The notes under the pieces are model-generated. The model made no database searches and had not been told where the DNA came from. It saw only the letters and a list, made by a program, of their open reading frames with translations. A stretch of DNA of 62,000 nt from positions 64,896 through 126,895 of the forward strand of contig NW_019091577.1 in the NCBI RefSeq assembly GCF_001949145.1, written 5' to 3'. The DNA comes from Acanthaster planci (taxonomy: Eukaryota > Echinodermata > Asteroidea > Valvatida > Acanthasteridae). How positions within the stretch are numbered: the stretch's first letter is position 1; every line of letters begins with the position of its first letter. Positions 1 to 11,900 of this stretch are shown here, in pieces. The translations under genes were made by a program, and so were the position numbers.

Positions 1-2203
1 TCATATCCACTTCGCCTGGGGTTGTCAGTAGATTGCAAGATATGACCATTAGCACAGAATGCGCTTCATTAACCAGTACTACCAGTGCCCCCGATTCCGG
101 GATACCTGGGCAAGGCGGGAATCACACAACAGCTCCTCTTGGCCAAACCCAGGACTCGACGGCCACATCGGGTCAAGGTGAAAATTCTCTGACACCGTCC
201 GTAGTTTCAACTCTTTCCACCAACGATCATGCACAGCCAGGTTCGACCTATGACACCACTCCCTCACCACGTTTCATTACATCATCCCCAGGTACTACTA
301 TCTCCATGCCGGCTTTATCACTCAGTGTCACAGTTATTGTTGCCGTGGGAGGCGCTGTTGGTGTCATCATCCTGATTCTTTTCATCATCATAGCGTGTCT
401 TGTCGCATCAAGACGAAAAACGGAGAGGCGCGGACACAGGGAGGAGTCGGAACTCATCTACGAGAGCCCAATAGCTGCCACCGACCATCCCTTGAACCAT
501 GCGGGGGACCGCTACGTCAACGTCCCGCTGGAGACCATCGTGCACAGCGGTCCGGCAGCCACACCTCACCACCACCACGTTCCACCATCAGGAGCAGGTG
601 GGTTACCGTCAGAGTACGCCCAGGCTACTCCCCGCAGCCACAGAAAGCCATCTTTTGAGTACACTGTACCCAATCAAGACAATCTGCCATCACAGGAAGA
701 CGTGCCTCCACCCGAGTACGCTGAGGTTACTCCACGCATTCATCGGCAACAGCCACAACATGACTACTCCGTAGCCAATCCGGACAATCCACCATCACAG
801 GCAGGCATGCTTCCACCTGAGTATGCCGAGGTTACACCGCGCAGTCAGCGGCGTCAGCCACCCCCAGAGTACGCCATGCTCGACCCAGACAATCCACCAC
901 TGAAGATGGAAGATGATGGATACTCATATGCCGCCGTGCAGGAGGAAAAATGCAGAGCTTCGCCTGACGGAGAGGAAAAAGCCGAACAAGAATGGTCAGG
1001 TGAAAGACCACTTGATGGCAAAGGTTTGCCAAATTTACATTTGTGCATATGAAATATTTTATTTATTCCTGCAAATTATTTCAGCTTGGCAGAAAAAGCT
1101 CAAACATCGAGTACATTTCTTCAGCAATCCTTGCAGGTGCTACAACACTTCGAATGTATACGTGTTGATATTTCTGCCATCAAACTTTTTTCCGGTTAGG
1201 AATTCTTTTTCATGACAGTGAAGCCTGAATCACTGTTTGACTTTAAGTGGGCCTTTTTTCTTTTCAATCTCTTTAAACTTGAATATTCATTTTTCCCACG
1301 ACCTGTGGGATTGATTGCAATAGACCAACCACTCAAAATCCACCCCAGGACGCTAAAACCAGTCACAGTCATGCTTGTACAGTTATTACTATCCGTCCAG
1401 GATTACACGGACATACGGAATTATCAGAATTTTTTTCTGAGGGGTCAAATATTTTTCGTGCGAGGTTTACTGTATTTGTTGCCATTGTTGAGGCCATTAT
1501 GCAAGCAAATATGACCCCTATACACGTGCGCCTCTACAAATTAATGCAAAAAGGGGCACCGAAATCGATAGGTATCACTTATCAATCAAGTTGAAGATTG
1601 AAGTCCAGGTGAAGAGGTTCCTAGAGGGGCTGTAAGTGGAATTTCCGCCGGCGATCACGCTACGCCTAAGGGCGACTGGTCCAATAAGGTACAGTCGCCA
1701 AGTGAATACGATGCCAAGATTTCTTGACAGATACGAAGTCTTCCGTGAATAATAAAACCATTATTAATTCCCTCTTGTAAGAGCTGCATGAATATTCAGT
1801 ATTAAGCCAGGTTAAACTATACCCTAATTTCCCTCTTTCAGTAATGCTAATTGTTCGTATCTTTACCAGTATTACTTACCGCTTGTTTCCTTACATTCCT
1901 TTTTATGCGCTCACAGGTGAAGAGATTCAGAGTGGGGGAGCGTCATACCCATTTGGCGAATACGCTGAAGTTGGGCAGGACTTCAAATCAGACTCGCCCG
2001 AATTGGAATGTCTGGATATGGGCAAGATCACGGGAGAAATAAGTAAAGGTGAGGAAGTTGTGCCTTATTTTGTGGACAATATCCTGTACATGGATTCGTC
2101 TGACGAAGCGCTGATCAGGGAGCAAGCTTTCGTCAATGAAAGTTTGGTGACCTCAAAGAAGAAAAAGAAAGGCAAAGAAAAGCCAAGACTCGATCCGTTT
2201 TGA
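1..2203 (+). CDS. C-terminal part of a single-pass membrane protein with a tyrosine/PPxY-repeat cytoplasmic tail (partial, 5' end outside window)
   Basis: I do not recognise the family. Two coding exons are visible: <1-999 and 1917-2203. The frame is open to the window edge, so the gene starts upstream. Reading order: a Ser/Thr/Pro-rich, probably glycosylated extracellular stalk; one membrane helix at about 321-407 (LSVTVIVAVGGAVGVIILIL onward); a basic stop-transfer stretch (RRKTERRGHR); then a long cytoplasmic tail. The tail holds three units of about 35 residues containing PPEYAEV or close variants, with further tyrosines. The exon 1 donor (tcag|gtgaaag) leaves phase 1 and the exon 2 acceptor (ctcacag|gt) completes a Gly codon. 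Exon 2 again contains GEYAEV, which supports the join. The protein ends in a lysine-rich segment and DPF. PPxY is the known WW-domain ligand and YxxV/YxxL are possible SH2 or endocytic signals; receptor function is inferred. If the intron is retained, the frame stops at 1052. Confidence 0.72.
603..911 (+). repeat. Three tandem coding repeats of about 35 codons (PPEYAEVTPR type)
   Basis: Within exon 1, EYAQATPR, EYAEVTPR and EYAEVTPR recur with their tyrosine codons at 615, 717 and 822, spacings of 102 and 105 bases. Each unit continues with an HR or RR pair, a second tyrosine (FEYTV, HDYSV, PEYAML) and an N/D-x-DN-x-P segment. This is a tandem internal duplication of a short linear-motif module. 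Confidence 0.85.
1000..1916 (+). other. Intron of the membrane-protein gene
   Basis: The 917-base intron runs from donor gtgaaag to acceptor ctcacag. The short frames inside it have no recognisable content and no splice logic. I see no RNA gene or element. Confidence 0.65.
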
Positions 2204-2570
2204 AAATAGATATACAACAAAAAGATCGTGATATTATGGTGGTTTTAATTTTTGCGTACTTTTCTAATAATCAAGAGATAATTCATGTAGTTCTTCTTCG
2301 TCTTTGATTGACGGTTAACTACATGTAATCTTATCATCCTGCTTGCCAATTTTACATGTTGTAGCTTAACTGAAGCGAAGTATTTGACTCATATAGAATC
2401 AGGACGTGCAGGCATTAAAGCATGTCAACAAGCTAATTATTCAGAAAAAATATTTACAAATGTAAAAAGTTGAGGAAAAACTGTCGCTTTAAAATATTGG
2501 ATTGCACGAATTGTCAAGTTTTGAAAAAGTATGTAGAATATCATAAAACTATTTTGACTGTACATAAGCA

Positions 2571-2576
2571 AATAAA
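2571..2576 (+). terminator. Candidate poly(A) signal AATAAA of the membrane-protein gene
   Basis: An exact AATAAA lies about 370 bases after the stop codon at 2203, in AT-rich sequence before the first MITE-like element. It is the first good signal on this strand. Confidence 0.5.
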
Positions 2577-2628
2577 ATGTTATACTCGGGAAGTTCTTTC
2601 TATATCACAAGTGCCTTATAAATGTATA

Positions 2629-2887
2629 CAGGGGCAGATCCAGGGGCGTGCGGGCGCATGCCCCCCCCCTTTACCCCCCAAAATAAATACATAAATAAAA
2701 AGAGAAGAAAACGAAGGGGGGAAGAAAAAGGTGCCCAGCCCCATCAATGTGACAAAGGCATAAAAAACCAAGTTCTGCTTCCCAACTGCCATAAGGGCTT
2801 CTCGCTATGCCAGGCGCTTGCGGGCATTATACCATTGCTGCTTTAGTTCACGCCTCTTCCTTTTGGAAAATCCTGGATCCACCCCTG
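2629..2887. mobile_element. MITE-like element with GGATCCAGGGG-type terminal inverted repeats
   Basis: The left end caggggcagatccaggggcg is mirrored at the right end by cctggatccacccctg. GTATAC flanks both sides (2624-2629 and 2888-2893), compatible with a target duplication. The interior (about 250 bp) has poly-C and A-rich runs and no transposase, so it is non-autonomous if mobile. A related fragment (gcccctggatccgc) occurs near 5144-5159. Confidence 0.55.
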
Positions 2888-3031
2888 GTATACTTCAGTT
2901 TTCCCACCAGAATTTGTGATTTTGTTGTTCATTCGGTAATTTCGGCTTATTAATATATTCAAAGAATGTTTATGACAGTGGTGTTTTATTCCTGACAGAT
3001 ATTACAGCAAACAGTGTAAACTGCTAAGAAT

Positions 3032-3196
3032 CAGTGGCGTCTCCAAGTGTCGGGTACGGGGGCGCTGTCCATTTTTCCATTTGTCACAGACTCTTCATCA
3101 CAAAGGAGATTGTAGTATTGTTTCAAGGATGTTGCTGCTAAATTAGAGGCAACTCGTGGGGGGGGGGGCAACTCACGCCCTCTGGATACGCCACTA
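3032..3196. mobile_element. hAT-like MITE, 165 bp
   Basis: The left end cagtggcgtctcc and the reverse complement of the right end, tagtggcgtatcc, match at 11 of 13 positions. The eight flanking bases, ctaagaat (3024-3031) and ctcaaaat (3197-3204), agree at six of eight, as expected for an old 8-bp hAT target duplication. CAGTGGCG-type ends are common in hAT MITEs of marine invertebrates. There is no coding content. Confidence 0.6.
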
Positions 3197-3204
3197 CTCA
3201 AAAT

Positions 3205-6200
3205 CTGTATGTGCAAAGATTCACATATCCTTCCGCCTTTAGTCAACTCGTACTATTTAATTATACCCAACTATTATACAGAGCGTATCAAAAAGCAACC
3301 AAATTTATTTTGAATTTTGTGGCTTGGCTTGGACCAAGTTTCAGTTTGAAATGCCAGCATAAATCCTATTCAATTCTTCCTCTCTGCTATGAAATGTTAT
3401 TACTAATGAATAGGCCAGATGTGGTCGTAATGGAGCAGGTGAATCATAACATATCTTAGGCCTAATGGTTACAATGTTTGCATAGAGACCTGCTACAAAA
3501 GTAAGTTGTTATTATCAAGTTCACTCAATTTTTTTCTAACTTGCAGTAGTGTAAGATGCCCTGATTATTGCAATAAACTTGGTCCAAAGCCCACTTTGTC
3601 CCATTGTCCAAAAATAATGATTGTTCAGCCACCAATGACCGTGTGTGGATAAATAACATATCATTGGAAAGAGGGGATCTGCAGCTTAAGGTGCTACTAG
3701 TCAATTTGGTGTAAAACTAACACAACCTTCACAAAATTAAAAATAACCTTTGCTGCGTTTTTTGTGTGGATACGCTCTATATTCAGAATCAAAATCATGG
3801 AGGGGCTGACAGAAATGATTAAGAGAATGATGAGAGAAACTTTAGATGAGAGAAAGGAAACAGGTCATCATATTTAGCAACCTGAAGTTCGTCCTCTTCC
3901 GTTGCGGTGTGTTGTCTTGTGTGTTGTTCTTGTACATGCACTGTTCAGGCATTCACTGTCCCGCTTCTTCAACTTCAATGATTTTCCTTCTATTTCTGAA
4001 GTCATACTTGTTTAAATCGTCATTAGCACCATTTGGACAAGAGCAACTTGCAACAGAGTGAAAGTTCGATAGTGGCGTTTCGAAAATGAAACATACACCT
4101 TTTCACATCACGATCCAAAATTTGAAGGGACTTGTTTTTGGAAACGTCGCCGGTTACAGATTGGGTGCATGGTGTGTGTGCCCTTATCGTTGCCGTAGAC
4201 TTGTCTGTTTCCAGTTTCTATTAATAGTTATTACAAAAGCAATTAATTATTTCATTCTTTTTTGAACATGTATAATTGTCATTACAACAGATTTATTTGT
4301 TCACATCCTTTTAATTATTAAAGGGAGTTTCACCTTTCCAGTGGTGAAAAAAAATGGGGCACGGACTTAATAGTTTAATCAGCGATGTAAAGAAAAATTC
4401 TCCTGTGGTAGTTTTTTAATTGCGTAGATATGTAATTTAAGGAATGTCTAGGCACACGTTGACTTTTATGTTTTCGCGCCACACATCAAGTCTATTGTCT
4501 TCTTTTTGTGCAGACTCCTTCCCTACATATTAGAGAAAGACTCTTATGATTCTGACAATTGTTCGGTAGAAAACGCCCTCTTTGGAAAAGTGCATGCCAA
4601 GACCACTTGATCACAGTATCTAAACAAGTAAGAACAAAAAAAATCAAGGCCGAGTCCAGCTTCCAGAAGCGAGAGATTCAACAGCGGATGGGAGGGGAGG
4701 GGTTGAAGTCCGCCCATAATAACCGACTCTAAATATTGATTGAGTACAGTCATTTGCAATAGTTTAAGACCACCTGGAATTTTATTGGTATTTCTGTCAC
4801 TGGGCCTTCATGACATTGTCTCATTAAATGATTACTCAGCATGTTTTTACAAACTTAAATAACATCAGTTTAATGCCATTATACCCATTTGAATGATTTT
4901 TTTTGCAAATGCAGGTCTTGTATATGAGATTTTGTCTGCAAGGCAGCATGATTAAAAAAAGCCAGTCTAAGTAATCGGAAACTAGTAAATATTTCAAATC
5001 ATGGAAATAGCTGTTTTAACCAAGATACTAAGGTTACACATTGAAAATAAACATAGTTGCCATGCATGATTGATTGGTTTAAGTTTGTTTTTTCTTCAGA
5101 TTAATGTAGTTTGCAAGTGGGGTCGCTGTTGGAGGAGGCGGGTCCGCCCCTGGATCCGCTAATAATGTAATAGTAATTTTAATATGGAGCATTCACTAGA
5201 TGCGCTAATGCTGTGATGTTTTGGCCCACCGATTCAGGAAATGGACTTTGGGATCCGTTTGATTTAATTCGAATTAATTAAGATTATTAACCCTAACCCC
5301 CTAGGGTGTGTGCAAACTCATATTAAAATTGGAGGATTCAGGACTTTTAGGGTTACGATTGCAAATAATAAATGAAAAAAAAAATCATGCAGTTCGTTAA
5401 CACAGTATATTCAAACCTTACAAAAAATAGCATTTTTGAGCTGAAGGCTCTGCGCACTGGAAACAAAAAGAAATGAGGGAGAATTTGAAAACTTGTGCGG
5501 TGTTGGCCAAGCATTCAGGCGCACGGACTCCTAAGCATCGCAATGAATGGCAGGTACCGGCTTGCATGCGGGCCACTTAATTCTGGGTTTTCGGCCCACC
5601 ACACATCCTCCACGTCCATCCATCTAAACCGAAAAGGGTCGATAGAGCAGCAGTGAAAAAAGGGGAGGAAACAAGACAAGTTTGGCCTCCGAGTCTCGAA
5701 TCCGATAATTATTATATGCCACTAAAGCGCTCACTTCACCTGGTCTTCGCAGGCAGTACCAGCAGCAGAGCTCAGCCTGTTTGGCTGAGGTACTGTTGGT
5801 ACGAGCTGCTGACTGACTACAAAACCACCGTCCACGTATCTGAGGGCAGCGAGCCTGACCCCTTGGTGACTGCACGAAAGTTGCTTTTAGCCCTGCATTT
5901 TAAAGAAAAAATATCTTTAGTTCTCACAGCACAGCTTGTTGCCCCGTAAACAAAGACTAAGAGGCTTACAAGGCACCATAATATCCCACGTTAATTTGGC
6001 AAATTCTGCTAAGCATTTAAAATAATACAGCTTGACCTTTTTTCTACCATTTTCAGGGCAAACAATCTCCTTTTCTGGGGTACCTATTTTCATGCTAATG
6101 ATTAGTACAGAAATTATCGAAAGGGCCGACAGCGCAACGTACGTTGGCCCAAGTGTTGACGGTGCGTATAACAGTACATGTATAGCCATTAAATGCACCT

Positions 6201-6361
6201 TGTGAGGGCGCTCTCATAAATTTTACATCTGGAGCAAAAAAACCCGAGGCGGCAGCACATGGCTACTGTACTGTACTGTACTGGCAACTCGCATTTCATG
6301 TCTGGGGATAATAGGCAAAATCAGCGGCAGTTTCCGATCAGTTTGAGAAGACGAAGTGGCC
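3205..6361. other. Intergenic region between the membrane-protein gene and JAGN1
   Basis: I see no gene. The short frames are not supported by splice sites or recognisable protein. The last 150 bases (tgtactgtactgtactgg near 6267, then a mixed-GC stretch) lead into the JAGN1 start codon and presumably contain its promoter and 5' UTR. A small imperfect hairpin (CTCAGCC...GGCTGAG) lies at 5771-5789. Confidence 0.5.
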
Positions 6362-7643
6362 ATGGCGTCTCATGGAGGGCCAAGAGCAGTGGGATCAGAT
6401 GGTAGCGATTTTACCCACAGAGAGCAAATTGCCAGCCGGTATCAAGCAAGGTAAGGAAATTGTTCGGCCACATATTGTTACGGAAACGCACCTGTTTCCG
6501 ACAAACATCTGTCCATTACCGCTGCGTAAACAATTCCACTTTCAGGAACGTTTCCCGTGCTGATTAGTGTTGATTTTCCTGACTACACATCCCATTTCGT
6601 CTATTTTACATGAGGTGTTGTGTTGTTGGGTTTGTGCTAGCCCCACAAATAGGGCTGTAGTGGCTGTCTTTTACAATCTGTCTCTTATCTGTCACCATCA
6701 CAGCCCTACTTCAAGGCATGTCTTAAATGCCTGAAATCCAAACTGCAGGATTGTCACAAACTTTGAATCCTAATATCTTCCGAAATGAGAATGCCTCGAT
6801 AATTTTACTTACACTGGCGTATTCCTTAGAGTTTGGACTTTCATACAAGCACCCTAAAGTTTTCCAAAATAGTAAATTTTCCGATGTATGGCGCCTTGAA
6901 AAACCCGCCTGTAGTATCACATGCTGGCCACGGGTGGTGCCATTTTGAAAAACGAAGGCAGCGCTTCATTCGTCGGAAGTCTGGTGTGGATCACAATCAG
7001 AACACATTACATGTAGTCAATACAGCATGTATCAATGTACATACCTGTATGCATGGGTGTGTTGACCTAGGGTGACACTGGGAAAAGAATCTCTTGTTAA
7101 GCATGTCTTATTGTAGGCAGTATCTCCTTGACTTCCCCTTTGCTTTGTATTTTCACCAAAAACGCACCTCTGTTGGCCTTACTTCACAGCACCGCTCTGA
7201 AATCCAAACTCAAGATCTGCGCCTACGTCAACCTGTTCCTCTGCCTGCCCCAGGCTCTCTTCCTCGTCAACTCCCGGCTCCACTTTCTGTCCTTGCCCGA
7301 GGAGGCGGGGCCCCGCCTTTGCCACTACCTCCTCCTGGCGACCTGCCTCCCTTCGGCGCTCTACCTGGCCTCTCTGCCCCGGAATCGGAAACTCTGGCTG
7401 CGGCTGGCTGACCTGGGTACTCTTGGGTGTGGCCTTGGGGGCGTGGCACACGGGTTCTACTCCTACTTCTCGTCAGTTAGACTCATCATCTTGGATGGGG
7501 AGTACAACTCCGTACTGCTTTATCCTGTGTTTCTGGCTGTAACCTGGTACATAGTGTTTATAATCAAGACATTTCTTTACTGTCAAATGTTGTTTTACTC
7601 GAGGCAGTTAATGGCAACATGGGATGCGAAAAAGGCCAAATGA
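6362..7643 (+). CDS. JAGN1: Protein jagunal homolog 1 (ER membrane protein)
   Basis: Two exons, 6362-6450 and 7190-7643, join in phase 2 (gcaag|gtaagg; cttcacag|c) to give 180 aa; human JAGN1 has 183. The N terminus [17 protein letters not shown] followed by [10 protein letters not shown] is the jagunal signature (human MASRAGPRAAGTDGSDF). Four hydrophobic segments lie at about residues 38-57, 73-92, 98-118 and 138-163. The C terminus ends KKAK, a KKxx dilysine ER-retrieval motif, as in the human protein. Jagunal acts in the ER membrane, in ER organisation and vesicular traffic (Drosophila oocyte ER clustering; granule protein maturation in human neutrophils). The start codon has an ideal context (gtggccATGG). 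The middle of the protein is more diverged than the ends. Confidence 0.93.
6451..7189 (+). other. JAGN1 intron
   Basis: The 739-base intron is bounded by gtaagg and a pyrimidine-rich tract ending cttcacag. I see no gene or structured element inside. Confidence 0.85.
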
Positions 7644-7768
7644 TGTTTCATGCCAAGGAATCTAGGAATCTAGAGGGAAAGAAAAAAAATAACTTCAATT
7701 TTTTACATCTATCATGTTATCTTTATTCGTGCATAATTTTTATAAATCTTAAAAAAACTGTGAACATA

Positions 7769-7774
7769 AATAAA
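7769..7774 (+). terminator. Candidate poly(A) signal AATAAA of JAGN1
   Basis: AATAAA lies 126 bases after the JAGN1 stop codon in an AT-rich 3' UTR-like stretch. A second, at 8212-8217, could mark a longer transcript. Confidence 0.6.
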
Positions 7775-8211
7775 ATGTGAACTGACATCAGGTTTGGTTG
7801 AATTTTTGGCAATGTAAGATATAGCTTTGTTTATCTTTGTCAAAGTGTAAAATCGCCGAAACAGATAATTGACAAAATACCAGCTTCACAAACTTTTCTG
7901 TTTATACCTTAGTTATGAGCACTGGGATGGCTGTCTTCATCTTAGATTGAATAGGTATCTTGCAACTTAGAGGGGAGAGATTTGGAAATCCTGTTTAGTT
8001 GGGGTGTTTTGAGGGTAGAATGTACCATTCACCAAGACCAAAAAGATGTACAAGGTAGTGACAAAAACATCTTTTTTTCTGTAATATTGCCATATTACAA
8101 TTATGATTTTTATTTATTTTCAGTTGGAATAAAAACGTTTGGACGTTCTTCCTTAACTTCAACATTGAGTATTGTATGCGTTCATTGTGTTGCTTGTTGT
8201 GTTTGAATTTC

Positions 8212-8217
8212 AATAAA
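8212..8217 (+). terminator. Distal candidate poly(A) signal AATAAA
   Basis: An exact AATAAA follows a T/G-rich stretch about 570 bases after the JAGN1 stop. It is an alternative end for JAGN1, 740 bases before the next gene's start codon. Confidence 0.4.
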
Positions 8218-8953
8218 ATTGCACTTTCCGGCTTTTCATGCCAATTGAAGAAAAAGGTGTGCAGGGTACATTCCACCAAATGGTTGTATTTCTGCCTGCG
8301 AGCTCATTGATATTTTGTGATCCCACATGATTTTTCCAATAAGACGGACCATAATCAGGAGGGATCATAGAAATATTTCTGTAAATCCTGACTTTGGGCC
8401 TGATGGTTTCCAGTTGGGGGTATTTCTTTCACAAGATGCCCCAAATTGCGGGCCTACTTTGGATAGGGGCGGGCGGCTACATTCAGAAATAAGCGCTTAG
8501 TTTTACTGCAATTTTTGGAGTATCTTCCTTGAAAGGCGAACAGAAAGACATTTTCGTGGCTAACTCCCATGAAATTGAAATGAAACGTGATCTTCTGGCC
8601 ATAATCTTGAATTTCCAGTGAAAAAACAGAGGCCAACCTCTTCATGAGAGTCAACAGGCGGCGCTATTTCGGTCCGTTTTTTGCGCTGTTTTCTATGGGC
8701 GCGTGTTTTGACGTAGTGCAACCGCTCTACAGCGAACCAGTGCAAGCTTGTAACCGTATAATTGTTAGAGCGCCCTCATTTGGCGGCGTTAAAAAATCAT
8801 GGTCAGAACGCCCTCATTAGTTTTATTGGGAAAATCCGGTGGCGCGCCATTTTTGTGTTCCATTCCATGCATTCTGAACGAAACAAACGGTGAAGTCATG
8901 GTATCCTTGTACAGAGGGATGTAAATCGAAATTTTCATAAGAAAATAACAGAA
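8218..8953. promoter_or_regulatory. JAGN1-IRAK1BP1 spacer with the presumed IRAK1BP1 promoter
   Basis: There is no coding content. From about 8640 the composition becomes richer in CG dinucleotides (ggcggcgctatttcgg, gggcgcgtg, gacgtag, ggcggcg, ggcgcgcc). That fits a CpG-containing promoter for the following gene. No TATA box is obvious. The phrase gcgccctcatt recurs at about 8770 and 8810 and is probably repeat-derived. Confidence 0.4.
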
Positions 8954-11900
8954 ATGGCATTCCAGCCGTCCCAGGTATTCGCGTCTTTCTCCCCACAGGC
9001 AAATGAGGTAAAGCATACCCTTGGCGGTGCAAGCAAAGGCCAGAAACTTCTCCGTGAAATCCAAGTTTCTTCGACGGGCGAGGCCACTCGCGCCCCAGAC
9101 CGGGCCACAGTTCGTGTGGTTGTCAACAGCACTAAGGAAGCGATAGTTGATGCCAAGACCAGCACAACCAGACGGCTTGATTACATTATACAGACACTTC
9201 ATACTCACAGTGTTAAGGTAAGTAAGGCGGGGTTCATTACCATTAGCACCCTGTTCCTATAATACGGAAACAAAGTCCGCTTTCTCAAACTAGGCCTAAC
9301 ATTTTGACCTTAAGGAACCATTACTCAATCCTGATTAGGCCTAGTTTAGGTAAATGCTGACAATATTTAAGCAAGAAAACTTCAGATTTCTAACCCGAGT
9401 GTGGCAAAAAGACAACCACTCAGTCGAATGACGCCATTTTGTTTTTCATCTGGTTACCCAACTCAGGCTTTTGCATTTTGGATTCATCAAAACAAATCGC
9501 CATCCAGGTCAAGGAATCAGACTACATTCGCTTATGTGTCGTTCACAGCTCTCTTTGGGGCGGTCATGTACGCTGCCATTTTACCCAAAAATCTCACTCA
9601 AAAACCCTGTTCTCTTTTCTTTCAAATATGAAAGAGGACATCACCGACAACTTGTTTAGACAAGTTATTTCAAAAAAGTGGAATTTGTTCCCTCATAAGA
9701 GGAACAGGATGCTAAAGGTAATGAATCCCAGTAAGGCTTCAGTGAAACTATAAACACAGAACACAGCCAACCACTATTGGTCCATATTGCCTGGTACCCA
9801 GGTTATGTGTCATGCATGGGCCACAATGGAAAATTGAACATTGGTTGACAGCATGACCTACATTTTACAATGCACAAAGAATTATGGGGCAATTTCATGT
9901 CTGTGCTGGTAAAGTATACGCATATATGTGTTCATACACGCATGGCGCTGGGTGACATGGGCCGGTGACGAGTGATCAGCCCTGATGAATGCCTTGGGCA
10001 TGATTAATGTAATTCTAACACAAAACTAATAATCCCACATAATGTGTTGATATTTTAAGAGCTGTTATTCATATGTGGGTCGGACAATTTGCCCAAGCAT
10101 CTTTGATTTTGTTCAGACAAGCTCAATAAGTGCTCAGAAAATGTCCGATATCCGACCGTAATTTCACACTCTGATAGCCTAATTGGATTTAGTAGCAGAA
10201 AACATCCTAGGCTGGTTTCCACCGTTTACTTCTAGGATTACAATGGGACATACGCGTAGACCCTAAAGGGTGGAAAAAAAGATTGCATCAAAAGAGCTTT
10301 TCTGAATATTGGTCCTTTACATAAGATAAGTTGGGGGACAGATTTCACCCCAAAACAGCCACAAAATAATGGACGTGCCACCTGAGGTGCGAGTAGAGTT
10401 CGCGGATGACAGATTTATGTGTGATGTGCATGACAAGTGCAGTTTGCTGTTAACCCTAACCTTCCCCAATCACACAGAATTAAACCGTAGTAAAGTGTTT
10501 AATTCTGTGGGGATAGGTCTGGTGGGCCCAGACAGGTGGCTTTTGCATTGGGTTTGGCATACCTCAGAAAAACTAAGTCCAACAGCCGCTGTGCACAAAG
10601 TCCCATGTGGGTGTTTAACTTTTGTGTGAATGGGGAAGGTTAGGTCCAGCAACCCTTGGGCAGTTAGCCTGAGTTAGGGTGAAATTGTGAGGGCTTGCAT
10701 TATGTTGCTGTTGGCGTTACCTTGCTCATAATAGCAGTCATGACCTGACTTGACTTCACATAACGGTGTGCCACGAGCGCACTTCCTGGCTTCTTTGTGC
10801 CAACAACTGATACTTGAAGTACTAAACATAGGTATTTTGGAAGCTACGATTTTTGTAAAATTCCATCCTGCACTGCTTCTTGCAGGAAGGCGACGTGACA
10901 ATCAGCAAGTTCATCCAGCGAGTGGAGGGCGTGTACTCCATGGAGGCCGAGGTCACCATTGTCTTTGTGGACTTCACCAAGTGCCAGTCGGTCTGTAACT
11001 TCCTCACCGAGAAGCTGGACGAGTCTGTCAGAGTGTACCCCCCACACTTCTACCACAGCGCTCACAATTTGGAGGCCGTCAGGTGAGGTGGAAGCCAGTG
11101 CAGATCCTGTTCAGATAACGGCAGTCCTTACTCTTGTGACACCCCTCCATTTTGGTTGCACTTACTACATGTGTGTATTTTTTATTTTAACTTCTTTCAA
11201 GGTGTGTGCATTTATCAGTCCAAAAATAAATCTGCAAAGTTGAGCAAGGTTCAACTTTGCCGACCTTCTGCGTCGAGTAGCTGTGGTTTCCCCATACAAA
11301 CACACAAGCTGGCATGACCAGTGTGCAACTATGTCCCTCTGGCTTAGGTCCACGAAGTTTGCCCATTTTCTCCTTAATGCTAAAATATTACACCCCGGTG
11401 ATCAATGAAATAGCTGACCGTCAGTGACATGCTTGAAACTGGAGCAGAGGTTTGGCATCATGAGGTGGCACAGTCAATCTAAAAGCACATTTTCTGCAAA
11501 CAATCATGGAGTTTCAGATGCCATGTTGTTCAAATTTTGGGGCGGAATAATGTCTTGCACAGTCTCTTCCATTCTTGTCTGCATCTTCATGACTGGCATT
11601 CTGTCTGCGTTACAAACGACCATTCGGAAACCAGGCTTAGCATGCTCGAACAAAGCTATAACAATCAGATATGTGTACAAGTAACTCTCCTCCAACTAGC
11701 TGATTTGCTTATCCCGACCCACCACGCCATTAATTGGAAACAAGATGCAAAATAGGGAGCATTTGTGGAATATCCTTAACCTCTTTTTCTCTGATTCCTT
11801 ATTGCGTTCCTGTCAAATAAGACGTACACGTATGCAAATTTTGTTGTGATTTTTCCCTCTTCCTCCCCCCTCCCTTCATCCAATAGGAGGCAAGCATGTC

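Noticed and set aside
1844-1916. Coding start at the ATG-proximal frame before 1917 as an independent 119-aa gene
   Set aside because: The frame crosses a good splice acceptor at 1915-1916, and the part after it fits the upstream exon in phase and motif content.
5685-5720. tRNA B-box-like gtctcgaatccg
   Set aside because: No matching A box or cloverleaf could be built around it.
5653-5949. 98-codon frame upstream of JAGN1
   Set aside because: Overlapping frames on both strands, no domain, no splice or poly(A) support. It spans an imperfect hairpin and is probably non-coding.
6372-6563. Frame starting at 6372 as a gene
   Set aside because: It overlaps JAGN1 exon 1 in another frame. The JAGN1 frame from 6362 has the conserved N terminus and splices in phase.
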